IMG/VR virus record: IMGVR_UViG_3300010354_000386
Coordinates: 1-30,107 of that record
Source: a virus
DNA: 30,107 nucleotides
Reading direction: 5' to 3' (one strand)
The notes beneath the pieces were generated by a model. The model searched no databases, was not told the origin of the DNA, and worked only from the letters and a program-made list of their open reading frames with translations. Numbering within the stretch: the first letter of the stretch is position 1; every line of letters starts with the position of its first letter. Both the position numbers and the translations under genes were made by a program. Shown here one piece after another: positions 1-12,500 of the stretch.

Positions 1-503
1 GCACCACCTCCGCCTCCACCTCCTTGTCCTGCAGAACCATCTGCTAGGTAAGACCCACCGTCTCCGCCAGCACCATCATACCCACCAGCTCCGCCACCAC
101 CGGCTGCACCACCGGCACCAGTGATTCCTCCTTTGCCACCGGGACCTCCGCCTAATCCTCTAAATCCCCCTCCGAGAGCATTATTAATAGTTTGTCCGCC
201 GCCCCGTCCTCCGTATCCTGCTACTGTTAAATTACTAACAAAGTAACTATCTCCGCCATTGCCGCCTGCGCTGTTATCATTGGCTGTTCCACCAGCTCCT
301 ACTATCACCGTATAGGTTGTTCCCGGAACTACAGTGTAATAGTTAATGAATCCGGTACCGCCGCCACCTCCCCCAGAATCACCATATCCAGCATAGCTTC
401 CGCCACCGCCGCCACCGACACATAAAACATGTACTTTGGTTATGCCGGCAGGTGCAGTCCAAGAGTAAGTACCCGGACTAGCAAATACTTTAGCCTTCAA
501 CGG
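1..503 (-). other. Glycine-rich adhesin-like C-terminal domain of the giant protein (continues off window)
   Basis: From residue about 4874 the protein reads FASPGTYSWTAPAGITKVHV, then long glycine runs alternating with TYTVIVGAGG and SYFVSNLTVAGYGG. This is the glycine-rich tail-fibre domain common in marine phage fibres, and polyglycine segments of this type form the receptor-binding tips of some T4-like adhesins. The codons are mainly GGT/GGA/GGC. The domain, and possibly the gene, ends beyond the left edge. Confidence 0.75.
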
Positions 504-3500
504 TTCTGGATCCGGTAATGTAATAACATCAGGTTTTAGATATTGAATGTTTAGTATGCCGCCGGTGGGCACTGTGAAAGGATATGTAACGCCTGGACTA
601 ACAGGTAACGAAGTAGACGTAATTGGCGCTACGGACCCGTAACGTCCTCCCGGTAACACTACACTAGTAATTATAGTATCTTCCCCATTACTACCGCCTA
701 AATATTCTTCGTACAAGGTATTTAAAACGCTATAAACTTTAGCAGTAACTGGAGGAGTAGTGTAGTCGCTACCCCAACCCGTGCCCGATTTTAGTTTATC
801 TATGCCAGATTTTAACCTGATTCTAGAAACATAAGTGGTTTCTGTTAATGTATTATTATCATAAGACCTGTGAATAAAAGATACATTACTACCATTGGTT
901 ATACGTGTGTCAGGTAAGGTGTCAAATTGGGCTTGAGCAGCAGACTCAATAATTACACTAGGCACATTGCCAATGGCGCTATCAGTTACTGTAGCAAAGG
1001 TCGGTCCGGTCACTAAATCCCCAGTTACCCAGGTAGTTTGCCAATCTAGATTAGCAGCAATACCGTTCGCCCCCCGACCAGAAACCTGAATCCTATTAAC
1101 ACCGGCTGGTATAGTTATAGAGTTTGAAGTAGTAAAGGTGTTAGAAATCAATGTATAACCAGTAGGCACAGTTAAATTACTAAATGTAAAATTCAAAGTA
1201 GGCATAGGCAAACTAGGCACAACTACTGCATTGCCACCGCGTAAACGCAGATTAAAGTGAGAGAAGTAAATTGCTTCGTCGGTTTGTGCCTGATCATGAC
1301 CTAAGTAAATATTAGCACTAAACGAGCTACTATTACTAGCGACCCAATTTGATTCAAAAACAACATACCCATTGTTGTTAACATTTTGAGCATATGGTGC
1401 GTAGCTATAATCGGCCCGCACAAATACATTACTAATAAACAAGTTTGTTGTATAATTTGGTGGGTTAACACTGTCTTTGGTAAATTCAGCGTAGACTGTA
1501 TTATTAAATGTAATCTTGCTGGTTTCGTTGTCTAAACTATCAACAAAATGCATAATTAAGCTAACTTTCTTTTCCTCGTGCGGCGGCAAGTTGTCTAAGT
1601 TCAAAATATAGCTTCCTGGTGTGGGGCCGTGCATATTTACTTCGCCTAACCCTGTAACAGATTCCATGGCATGCGTTTTGGTTTTGGACCATAGTCCTGC
1701 GTATTGATTTGCGCTAGCACCTTCGTAATAATAGCCAGGAATTATATTTGTTATGCTAGTAACACTGGTAGTCGGAACATTGACTATAATGTCACTGTTA
1801 CCAGACCTTGCCAGAATATTAGCTGTAATTGATCCTTCAGTCAGGATTACCTGAAACACTTGTGTATTGCCAGTAATCGGCTGAGTCCCGATCTGAATAG
1901 TGCCACTGGTACTGGTTACTGGTAAGTTATAAGAATAACCTAAATTACTTGCTCCAACAATACCTGTATTTGAAAATAGCGTAATAGTTCCTGGATCTAC
2001 TGCATACCAACTAACTGTGACATTACCGGGAGCGTTTGAAGGTGCGGTCCAATTGAAAGCAAAAGTATTTCCCCCAAATCCACTGGCACTGACCGGAGTA
2101 ATGGTCCACGATCCAATTGGTGTAGGGGGCACAGGTTTAGTATAATCAGTTTGATATGTGGTACTAGCTCTCGCTGTACTAACATCTTCAACAAAAGATC
2201 CTGATATATGATTTAAAGGCGTACTAGTTCCTTGATATCCGCGACGAATCTGTTGTAAACTATTACCAGACTTAGCATAATATGCGATACGCTCACCATT
2301 GACTAGTATAACACCCGGTGTTACACTTACTACAGTATTGCCCGACATAACTGTAACCGGAGTTGTTAGCTTTGTTCCGTCAGTTACTTGTATATTACTA
2401 CTAAAAATAAACACCGGTTGTGCCAATATTGTAGTACTAGCAGCAGTGTATGCGGTTCCGGTCATAGTGTCATTGATATCTTTGAAGAATCTAAACCCAC
2501 TTGTTCCTGCTGCTTCTTGTATCTTTACTGTAAGTGAATCAAATACTCTGCCAGGAACTAGTTCTTCTGGACTACGTGTTAACGCTTCAGACACGAATGT
2601 CCCACCACTGACTCTAATATTGCCAGCACTAATGCCAGCGTTTGATCCAAAAGTGTCACCAATTAGTATAGTATCAGGATCACTATCTTCACTTGTAACC
2701 GCACTGGCAGATTGCAAACCAGAAACTAATGTTGCTAATGTCTTAGGTATATCTTCGTTAAACCCATTACTGACATACAAGGCCATAATACGATCATTGG
2801 CGTTATCAAATACGCTATGATCTATTAATTCAGTAACTGAGCCGTAGGGAAATTGATTTGCAGTTGTTCCCGGAGGAATTAAGTAATCTGTTTTAAATTC
2901 GTAAGGACGATTTTCATAGCTTACTCGTTGTCCTGCAATATAACTAATTCCTTCGGCCCAATCAGTTACCGAGCTAGTAAACCTAATACGATCAAATTTA
3001 ATAATAGTTTTAATTTTTCTAGTCAAACTATTAGTTAATACCGGCGCTAAGGACAATGATTTAGGTATTCGTTCGCCAAATAGCATACCAATTGGTCTCT
3101 TGGCCACTACCCAGGCACTGCTGTTCCAGTACCAGGCCTTATTTTTGTAAACCAGTGATTGGCCCGGAATCGGGTTAGATGGAAAACTTATTGGAGATCC
3201 TAGTGTATAAATTCTTGGATAAGCTTCTACCGGAACCAATTTTGTCTGGTAAAGATTAAATTCTAATCTGCAATATGAGTCAGAATTGTTATTGGTAAGG
3301 CCTGTGTAATTTTCGATACCGTTCCCTTGACCGCAGCCAGGAATACCTATCAGTATATACCCGGATCTGTATTTAAAATCGGTACTATTACCAAAAACTT
3401 CTAAACTTGCACCACAACGATACATAGCTTGTTCTAAGCCACCGGTTAATCTATTAGATTGCGGTTCGTCGTAGGTATGTACAACTACAATAAAATCGCT

Positions 3501-6500
3501 GCTGGTATAGTTAAGATCTATGGCCATTGCTTTGTCTTGGCCACTGGTTCCAAAAACATCGTAGGATTTAGTGAATACCACTTTCCCGTCGGTTCGTCTG
3601 ATACGATGCATAGTATAACTTCTAGTCCCAGTGTTAAATAAGCTAGTGCTATTGCCACTTTCATCGATACTATATAAACCAAAAGCTAAATTACCCGTAG
3701 TACCACCTACTGTATCGCTTAACCCTTGACTAACTACTACAAATTTATTAATTCTATAATCAGTAAGTCGATCACCACCGTTATTGATAACATGTAGACT
3801 AGGAGTAGCTGTATAATTACCTCCTACATTTGATACCAGAGTGCCAATTACGCTATATGGACTAGAAACTCCTACTATAGCTGTTACTTGTGCATCAGGC
3901 CCATTGTTACTATCTGTGCGAGTCACTACAATAGCAGGAGGTGCCGAAGTACCATTGTATAAACCTTGATAATTGTAACCGGAATTGACAACATTCACTG
4001 ACTCTAATTCATATCTGTGGTTCTTTAACCAATCTTGATATCGAGGTTGTTGCAGTAGAACTTCATCGTGCGGGTATTCTCCATTGGGGCTACGAAACTG
4101 CTCTACTGTAAGATCCCAGGTTGCAGGTAAATCAAAATCGCTAACACTAACTCTATTAAGATCGATGTCGGTGTAAGTTAATTTGTATTCTCTAATTTTG
4201 GTTCTATAGGGTTTAACTTCATTGATATACTCTGCAAAACTTTGTTGTCGATCTTTGATATACCCAGGAATTTGCTTTAATCCATTGACATTATGATTTA
4301 CACTAATAAAACTAGTCTTAAAGAACCAATCTATATATTTTTGTTCACCTAAAATAAAATCCATTACGTAATACAGTAGCTTGTTCCATTCGATCGCTAG
4401 TGCATCAACAAAAATTTCTTCTTGCAAAGCCTTTAAGATATATCTAAATTCTTTATTAGTGTCATAATCGAATCCTAATGTGTCAAATCGATCACTATCA
4501 TAGCCCCAAAGACGATATAAGTCTTCGCTTAACTGAAATGTTCCTTGGTCGATACCTACAAGTTCGCCGATTAATTGATTATCTACAGTTCGATATCTGT
4601 ATAACTCTGTATTAGAATACTGATCTAGATCCACACCATAATTTATATCACTATTGTTTAATGTTGCTGTATTAAGGACTCTAACTATATCACCTTCAAC
4701 TAAAGATATTTTGTATAATTCTTTATTATTAAGAGCAACATGGTTGCTTACAGTGTTTTTATTATAGCCATTGGCATACCAATCTGTAGTCGACCAATAC
4801 TTAGCAACATCAAATCCTTGTCTTTTTATCAAAATATAGCCGAAATAATTATACCTCTTAGGCGATAACTGTGAGACTACAGCTCTAATTAACGGATAAT
4901 CTTTAGTAAAATCAGAGTAATCAAAAACATAGGATTGTTGATTAGTCTTTAATAGCACTAACTGATATATAGTCCAATAAAACCCATTGCGCTCATCGTT
5001 TAAGACTAAGATCCTTAAATTATTAATTGGCATAGGATCTTCTAAATTATTAAAAGTACCTACTGTTTGATCATACCAGTTTTCGTTCGGTCTTTGACTA
5101 GCCCACAAATTTCCTGACAGATTTTGAGTCTTGCTGACTAATGGGTATTTTCTTAATACCGAATTTACATATTTTACTACATTTTCTTTTGCAAGATATT
5201 GATTAATTACTGCACTTTGTCTTGGAAAACTTTCAATCCCATATCTACGTTGTTGTGGTAAAGTTAGATCTGGTATACTATTATCAAATTGATCTATACC
5301 AGACACACTGTCAATTAACTTTTCAACCAGATACGCAGGCCATTGGCTTTTAACATTACCTTCTTGAACCAGTGCAAAATCACTGTGTACTATGTTATCA
5401 CTAAGTTTTCTTTTACTACTTAAATATAAAATAGTATCATCGGAATTTAAAAATTGGCCAACGTTAAATAATGCAATAGCATTCTGTTTAATAGCTGCCA
5501 TAAACGGTATATTCTGCGAAATAGGATTTTCAATAATATCTTTTAAAGCAGCAGTACTATGAACTTTACTTAAATTAGTTTTTTTACTACGGTTCTTTAC
5601 CCAGAAGTAATACTTACTTTTATATCCTCCGCTATTTTCATCTATATAGACCTTTTCGCAATATGCACTATCATCCGGGTACATGGGGATACCATCGATA
5701 TTCAATGACACATGCACACTAGGAATAACATCGCTTTCAATCCATTCGTAAACTTCAATTTCACTGCCCGGAAATAGTTTACCCCAGTTACGCCCTCTGC
5801 TATCCAGTGCCCCATATTCGTAATAGATGAATCGACAATTATCAATATTCCACCAATAGTTGCCCTTTACCTCAGGTCCCCAGAAATATGTTTCACTAAA
5901 TCCAATTGAGTTAGAGAGATTAGTAGATTTGTTGTATACCGCAGGATCAGCACTCAAGGTATAGTCAATGTCTTGTTGTGCTGTTCCTAATAGCCTGCCT
6001 TTAGCAGGATCGTATAAATCTAATCTGGCTAGTACTCTCTTTTGTTTATTACTATACAAGTACAGATTATTAACACTGTCAATATCTACCAATGGAGTTT
6101 CTTTTCTTACAGAACTAAATTTCCAAATTGGAGTACTTTTTACCTCAACGTACTCTACCACAGTGGCAATATTTCCAAAGTCTCTACGACGGCTTCCTAA
6201 CGATAATGCTTCAAAACTGCTTTTTATTGCATTCTCTACATCGCTTAAACTCACAGTTCCTTGTTGTACCAAGCTCACATAATAATCGTATGTTCCAGAG
6301 TCTGGAGCCCGGTCTAAATATAGATAAAAGAATTTTTCAATCTGTATTGCAGATTCTTCTTGCTCATCAACTTCTTCAATGGTATAGTACAGATCTTCTT
6401 GATCACCTAACCCACTTATATTAAAATGTATTTGCTCATTAATGCCAACTGTACTAATAATAGAAACGTCATCTACAGTGATTTCACCGCAACTAGTAGC

Positions 6501-9500
6501 TGTAATATCGTACTTTTCTGTATAAATTACATCAGTGTTGACTATTTCTATGTTACTAAACCTGTCTAACTGACCTTTAAATACTTCCCATCGACCAAAT
6601 CCATTATCGTCGATATAGATAAAATCATTATATTGCCACCCATGTTTAGGATTAGCTGCGTCTCTATGATCCACTGTGGCATAACGAAGAGGTTGAAAAT
6701 CAAAATGACTAGCTTGGGTATCTATTTCGTTAAACTGCAAATATCTTGTGGTTTGAGATGTACCTTGTACAGTGACACTGTTACTGTCTGACGATAATAC
6801 TACATACAATCCGTCAAAGATAGGTAGGAAATCTCTTACAAAAATTAAATCTCCTATATGATAATCATGATTTTGTCCAAAAATAAAATCAAATCGATTA
6901 TCTAAATTTACACGAGCACCAATGATGTATCCAGAATTTTGGTACATTCTGTAAACTTGCCAATCTTCGTTAAAATCTTTAGCTACCCAAATTTTGTAAC
7001 CATTGGTATATCGTTGTATGTCTTCGGAAGCAATACTAAATTTAGTTATATCAAATACTAGTTCATCAACTTCTTCTAGTAGTACGTATCCTGCACTTTT
7101 AACATCATTCTCAAAATTCTTAGAAAAAGCTCGGTTCCGATCTCTTATAACCTTTTTGATTGCCGGAGCAATAGCGTGTTTAATTAGAGCGCGATATCCT
7201 TCTTGAATCGGATATACCGGATCAATCAGAAAGTAATTTTTCCAGTCTGGAATATTAGTAGTATCTGCTATATAATCGCCATTGGTTATAGCCACTTCAC
7301 GCATGGCATTAATATACAATTGTAGACGATTAGTTCTATTCCAATTTACACGAGGATCAGGCAAACTATTAGCGTTAACTAAATCCATATTAGGTTGTGT
7401 AGGAAGCACCCAAACAATAATTTTATTCCTGGGTAAAGAACTTCTTAAAGAAGAAAGATTTTCTTTATATTCAGCTACTGAAATATTTCGTTTAGCATCA
7501 TTTAACCCATGGTTAATAATTACAATGTCAGCTTCAATACTGTCTGGCCATTTTTCATTGGCTCCGTCGGTGCCTTTTAAAAGATCTCGAGCTGTACTGC
7601 CCCCTACACTTCTTGTAGTAATAGCGACAGCAACATCATTTTCTAATTCTTGGTACAGCAATATGTCAGGAGGAAACTCTACTCTATTAATAGATCTATT
7701 AATTTTGCCTAATCCTTCTCCGGCTTGGGGCTGACAGCTTAGGCCGTACTCTATAAAGGTACTAGATAGTACTGTATCTTCTCCTTCATCATAATCTTCA
7801 ATGGTATAGTATAGATTTTCACTATCTTCTATTCCGGTGATACTAAACCTTATAAAAATTCTAGACTTATTGTTTAGTGCGGCGGTTACTATTGTTACTA
7901 ATTTGCTTCCAACTTGATTTTGATTTAGAGCGTCTGTGGAATTAGGAGTTTCAATTTCTAAAGTTAGATTTTCAGCTGGTAAGACAGAATTTACTATTAT
8001 TCTAAATGGTTGCCCTGGAATTAAAGTTCGTATAGCAGTATCTGCCAATGAGCTTACACTTAGTTGCGACTCCGATTCCCCGGCTGGTTCAATGACATAT
8101 TCTAAATTTTCAAAATCAATTAAACTACCTATATCAAATATCAATTTAGAGCCAATGGTCTCAGGCTGGTATATTAGATCATTCTTTTCGTTTAAAGTTC
8201 TAATGCCGTAACTGCTTTGACCAAAAACATCAACGTCGTAACTAAAATTTTCTACTGCCGTAATACTGTAGGCTACTAACTCAGTTGGTTCCTGGCCGCA
8301 CATAATACCATCACCAAACATTTCAATTTTGGCTAATTTAAACTTATTCTCTTCACCGTTTTTTCTAGTTTGTTTAGACAAACCAGACTCATTGCGATTT
8401 AAAAACAGTTTATTGTCGTAATCGTAAGGTCTTAAAATTAATTGATTAGGATATATAGTGTTAATTTCTGCGTTTTCACTTTGCTGTTTGAAATCTAAAA
8501 ATTCAAACACCATTGGATTTCTATTAATGAGATTTTCGGAGATTGGAACAGAAATTTCTGGATTTACGTCGATACCACCGAATACCCCAATTCTAGCACC
8601 CCATTCTTCGTAAATCTCTATATCGTTATTGATATTATCAAAATCGCCACGTGCTAAACCGTCGATAGCACTATAGGTACCTTTATCGCGTATATAACCT
8701 TGATAAAATTTAATTTGACTAGTTTCATTTAGTCCCAAGTCGGTAAGGTACGATCTTGACCTGTACCCGATTAAGCTGCCACTGAACTTGGTAAATTCTT
8801 CATACAACGGCAAATTATCTATGTCATAAATTTCTTCTAGTCTATCAGCTAACTGAGCAAAATTTGGTGTAATCCCCGATTCTATTATACTATCTAATTC
8901 TTTCCAGTAATTCAAATTGAATATATTACTAGATTCAATTTTTTGAATAGCAGTGTATACCTTATTTTTATAGGTTACAATGTCTCCTTTATTATATGTT
9001 TTATTAACAATCCAATCTGGGGCAGATTTGTCAGTATACACGAAACCCGGAGGCATCAATGTGCCGTCCCAGAGATTTGTTTTGCTGCCAACTAGCTTCA
9101 TTCTGAATTGTCTATTACCTACAACTTGATTATAGATCAGATCGTTAAACACAGTTATATTGTCAAATACTAATACATGTTCAAATTCGACAATGTTTAC
9201 ATCAGCCAACGCAATTGTTTGACCACTTACAGTTTTTATGGTAGTAACTTCACCATCGCGCAGTAAAGTAAAATCTGCTCGTTTAATGCTGTTAAAATTA
9301 GCACCTAATAGTCTAGACTGGTATAATTGATTAGTGATTTCATCTACGAATCCATCTGTGCTAGCAATGCTCAATTTATCAATAACAGGACTTAATACTA
9401 AGACATTACCAGTGTCCCATCCTTGCATACTCCAAGTTAAAAACTCGCGAGCACTTAAGATCCAGTCTTTAGCAACTTGTAATATCGTATCGTATTGATC

Positions 9501-12500
9501 AAATATAAATCCTTGAGCGATCAAGAATCGCTGATAACCGACTAAAAAATCAACCACTTGCTGATCATTATTAAATTCGAAACCGTAGGGAATAATAATC
9601 TTTTCTGATCTAAATTCAGTAAAAATAGTAGCTCGACGATCTAAGACATCAATAGTGTAGCTGTTTCCAGCAGTTTCACTTGGAATTATCGTAAAGTAAG
9701 GATACCTTTGGTCGTAACCAGTCACACTATACCCATTGCTAGTTTTTTCGATAATTACTGCACTGTAAACAGCGCGGTCAACCGGAACACTTTTATTCAA
9801 ATAAATTTGATAGTTTTCATCTGGGATAATAACACTTTCAGCTCTACTATCGGGTGCAAACTGTTCTGCAAATACATTAATATATTTTTTATCACTAAAC
9901 CCGCCCAACTTATGCGTTAAATTAACCGACAAACTAGCTAGTTTTCTATTAAGATACGCTATTGGCTCAATCCCCAAATTAGTTAGATATCCGTGTATCC
10001 AATTTATATAACTAGCACTTCGTTGAGAAGTCTCCCCGACTTGTTCCCCATTAAGTACAAAACTAGATGAATTAGGTCTTTTACTATTAGCCTCTAGTAC
10101 AAATTGTCTACTATCGTTAATAGATCTTTTATAATATCTAGTAATATCGATGTTTAGTGCAAAATATCTAGCAGGTTTCAATAGTGCCATTGCTCGTTGT
10201 AGAGCAAATGGATATTCACTACTGCGACGCCATGCAGTTTCAGCTGGGCCGTGATCTCCAATTACGTAGTTTCTTGAAAAAGTACTGGAATCATTGGCTC
10301 GAATCATTAAATCTATCGGAGCAATTAGATTACCGCTGGTATCAACAGGTACCATATTACTGAAACCAGATCTTCTAAATGTCTGAGTCGTTACGGGGGC
10401 ACCCGGTATTGAAGGATTTTGGGTATAGCCTTCAGAAACTGCTATAATTAATGCACTACGTTTAACAGGCTCAGTCCATGAGTAGTAGGTGTCCCACCAA
10501 TTTGGTTTGATGCTGTGCCCAAGCATTTCCCAGGGATGGGTATGAGGCCTGTCAGTGTCGTAATAAAAACGGTAAATACCTCGCCAATGCCCAGGCAAGT
10601 TATTACCTAATTCATTTTGTGATCTGCTGTAATTGTATGTAAACCCATTGGTAGCAGTGTATTCAGTATTGGCTGCGTAATCTAAATGATTGAACCCTGC
10701 CCACTTTAAAAATTCGCTGTTAATTACTCTACTGTATTCGGCCGGGGTATAATCTGTTCTACGATATCTGCCAGGGATTACACTGTGAATATCGAATCTT
10801 TCAGCATCATAAGTTACTTTTAAATTATTGTAGATCCTAGTTTCTATCTCTAGTATTAAGTCATCTCGATAATCATTAAAAGCAATAGTTAGACTACCGT
10901 CGTGCCCTTGTATTACATTAACACCACTGTCCCCTAATGTATTATCAACAAATTTGCCAGGTATAAATTTTGGATATAGCCCTAACTTAGTTGGCGTTTC
11001 CGGAATATAACAACCTTCCGTGTTACGATAAAATTTAATTACTATTTCGTCATTAACTTCTAGGTCAATGTTACTAGCAATGGTTAATATAGTATCTACC
11101 ACTGTGTATTCTATATCTTTTATTAATAGACGATTATTTAAATAAACTAAATGTGCATCAAAATCTGAGGCACGAATAGATTCTGTATTAAATGTTTTGT
11201 TGTTATTATTATATACAGTTAAACGTAGCTCGTCGCCAGTCTTTCCGTAAGCTAACATGTCACTATAAAAGAAAGCAAAGTCACTGGGCGTCTTATCTTT
11301 ATTGAAATTGTATAAAATATTGTCTACAATATCGGGTATGTTATCGTCGGTGATATCTTTTCTTGACAAAGTAGTTTCTAAAAATTTATTTTTAAATCTA
11401 GTATACTCGCGTCGAGCATAATCAAGACTACTTAAAAGATTAGCTTTTTCGTCTACTAAAAACAAAGCACTGTACATCACAGGAGCACTATGTTGAAGTA
11501 TAGTGCCACCTCGGTTGTTAAGGTCAAATTTATAGATATTACTAATACCCAGTGGTTTACCTACTAGTCCTTGTAGGTTTTGCGCTATTCTTTCCAAATG
11601 ACTACGCATTTGCCCGTGAGTTAGTATAGTGATATCTTGGTTTTGACTGTTAAATTCTAAATTTTGAGGGATTTGGTAATACCCGAAATCAGTTTGTGGC
11701 GCAGCAATAAGTATATCTATTTTGTCATTAGAAACAAGATAATCTGGATTGATCTTAATAGTATTTCTTATACCTAATTTTGTAAAACTATATATAAGTG
11801 ACTTTCCAGGTTCTGGTGTAACATATTGATTATTAATGAACAATTTAACATTGGGTTCAACATCCGGGCCCAGTCTTTGAGGAAAAGGTTCTACGTCAAT
11901 ATCAAAATAACTAGTGTATCCGTCGTAAACATGAGAAATATGCTGCAATTGATTAGTGGGATCAACTTGATATCTAAAAGGCTGATAAGATTGAGCTTCT
12001 AGGCTATTTTTAATAGTAGTTTCGAATGCTGCTAGAGCAAACGCACCTTGCACTGAATACAACGGCAATTGACTAGTAATGGTGTTATCTAACTCGGTTT
12101 GTGTAGGATATCTTCCAAGGTAATTAACATAAATTGTGTTAATTTCCTGCGTCAAAGATCTTGTAGTAGAATTATTAACAGTAGGGGTTAAAGGTAGTCC
12201 TTGAATAGGCTTTAGCTCATTGTGCCCAACTGTGGACCAAACCGTTAATTTAATACAGTCCGAATCGCCTAATCCGGTATTTTTTCTTATAAACCCTTGA
12301 TTAATCGGCGCTGTAGTAGCCAATAGTAATCCGTTACTATACCCTCGATATTCAAAAATATCAATATCAAAGTTATTAACGAATTCTATGTCTCCAATGA
12401 ACCCACTGATATTATTATATTTTATCCCAAATCCTAATTCTGGATCCGGTACCGTCGACCCACGTTGATAAGAGAATAACTTGGTGCCGATAAATTTACT

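Noticed and set aside
1-500. Simple-repeat or phase-variable tract in the glycine-rich coding region
   Set aside because: Codons are mixed GGT/GGA/GGC, with no perfect tandem repeat long enough to suggest slippage.
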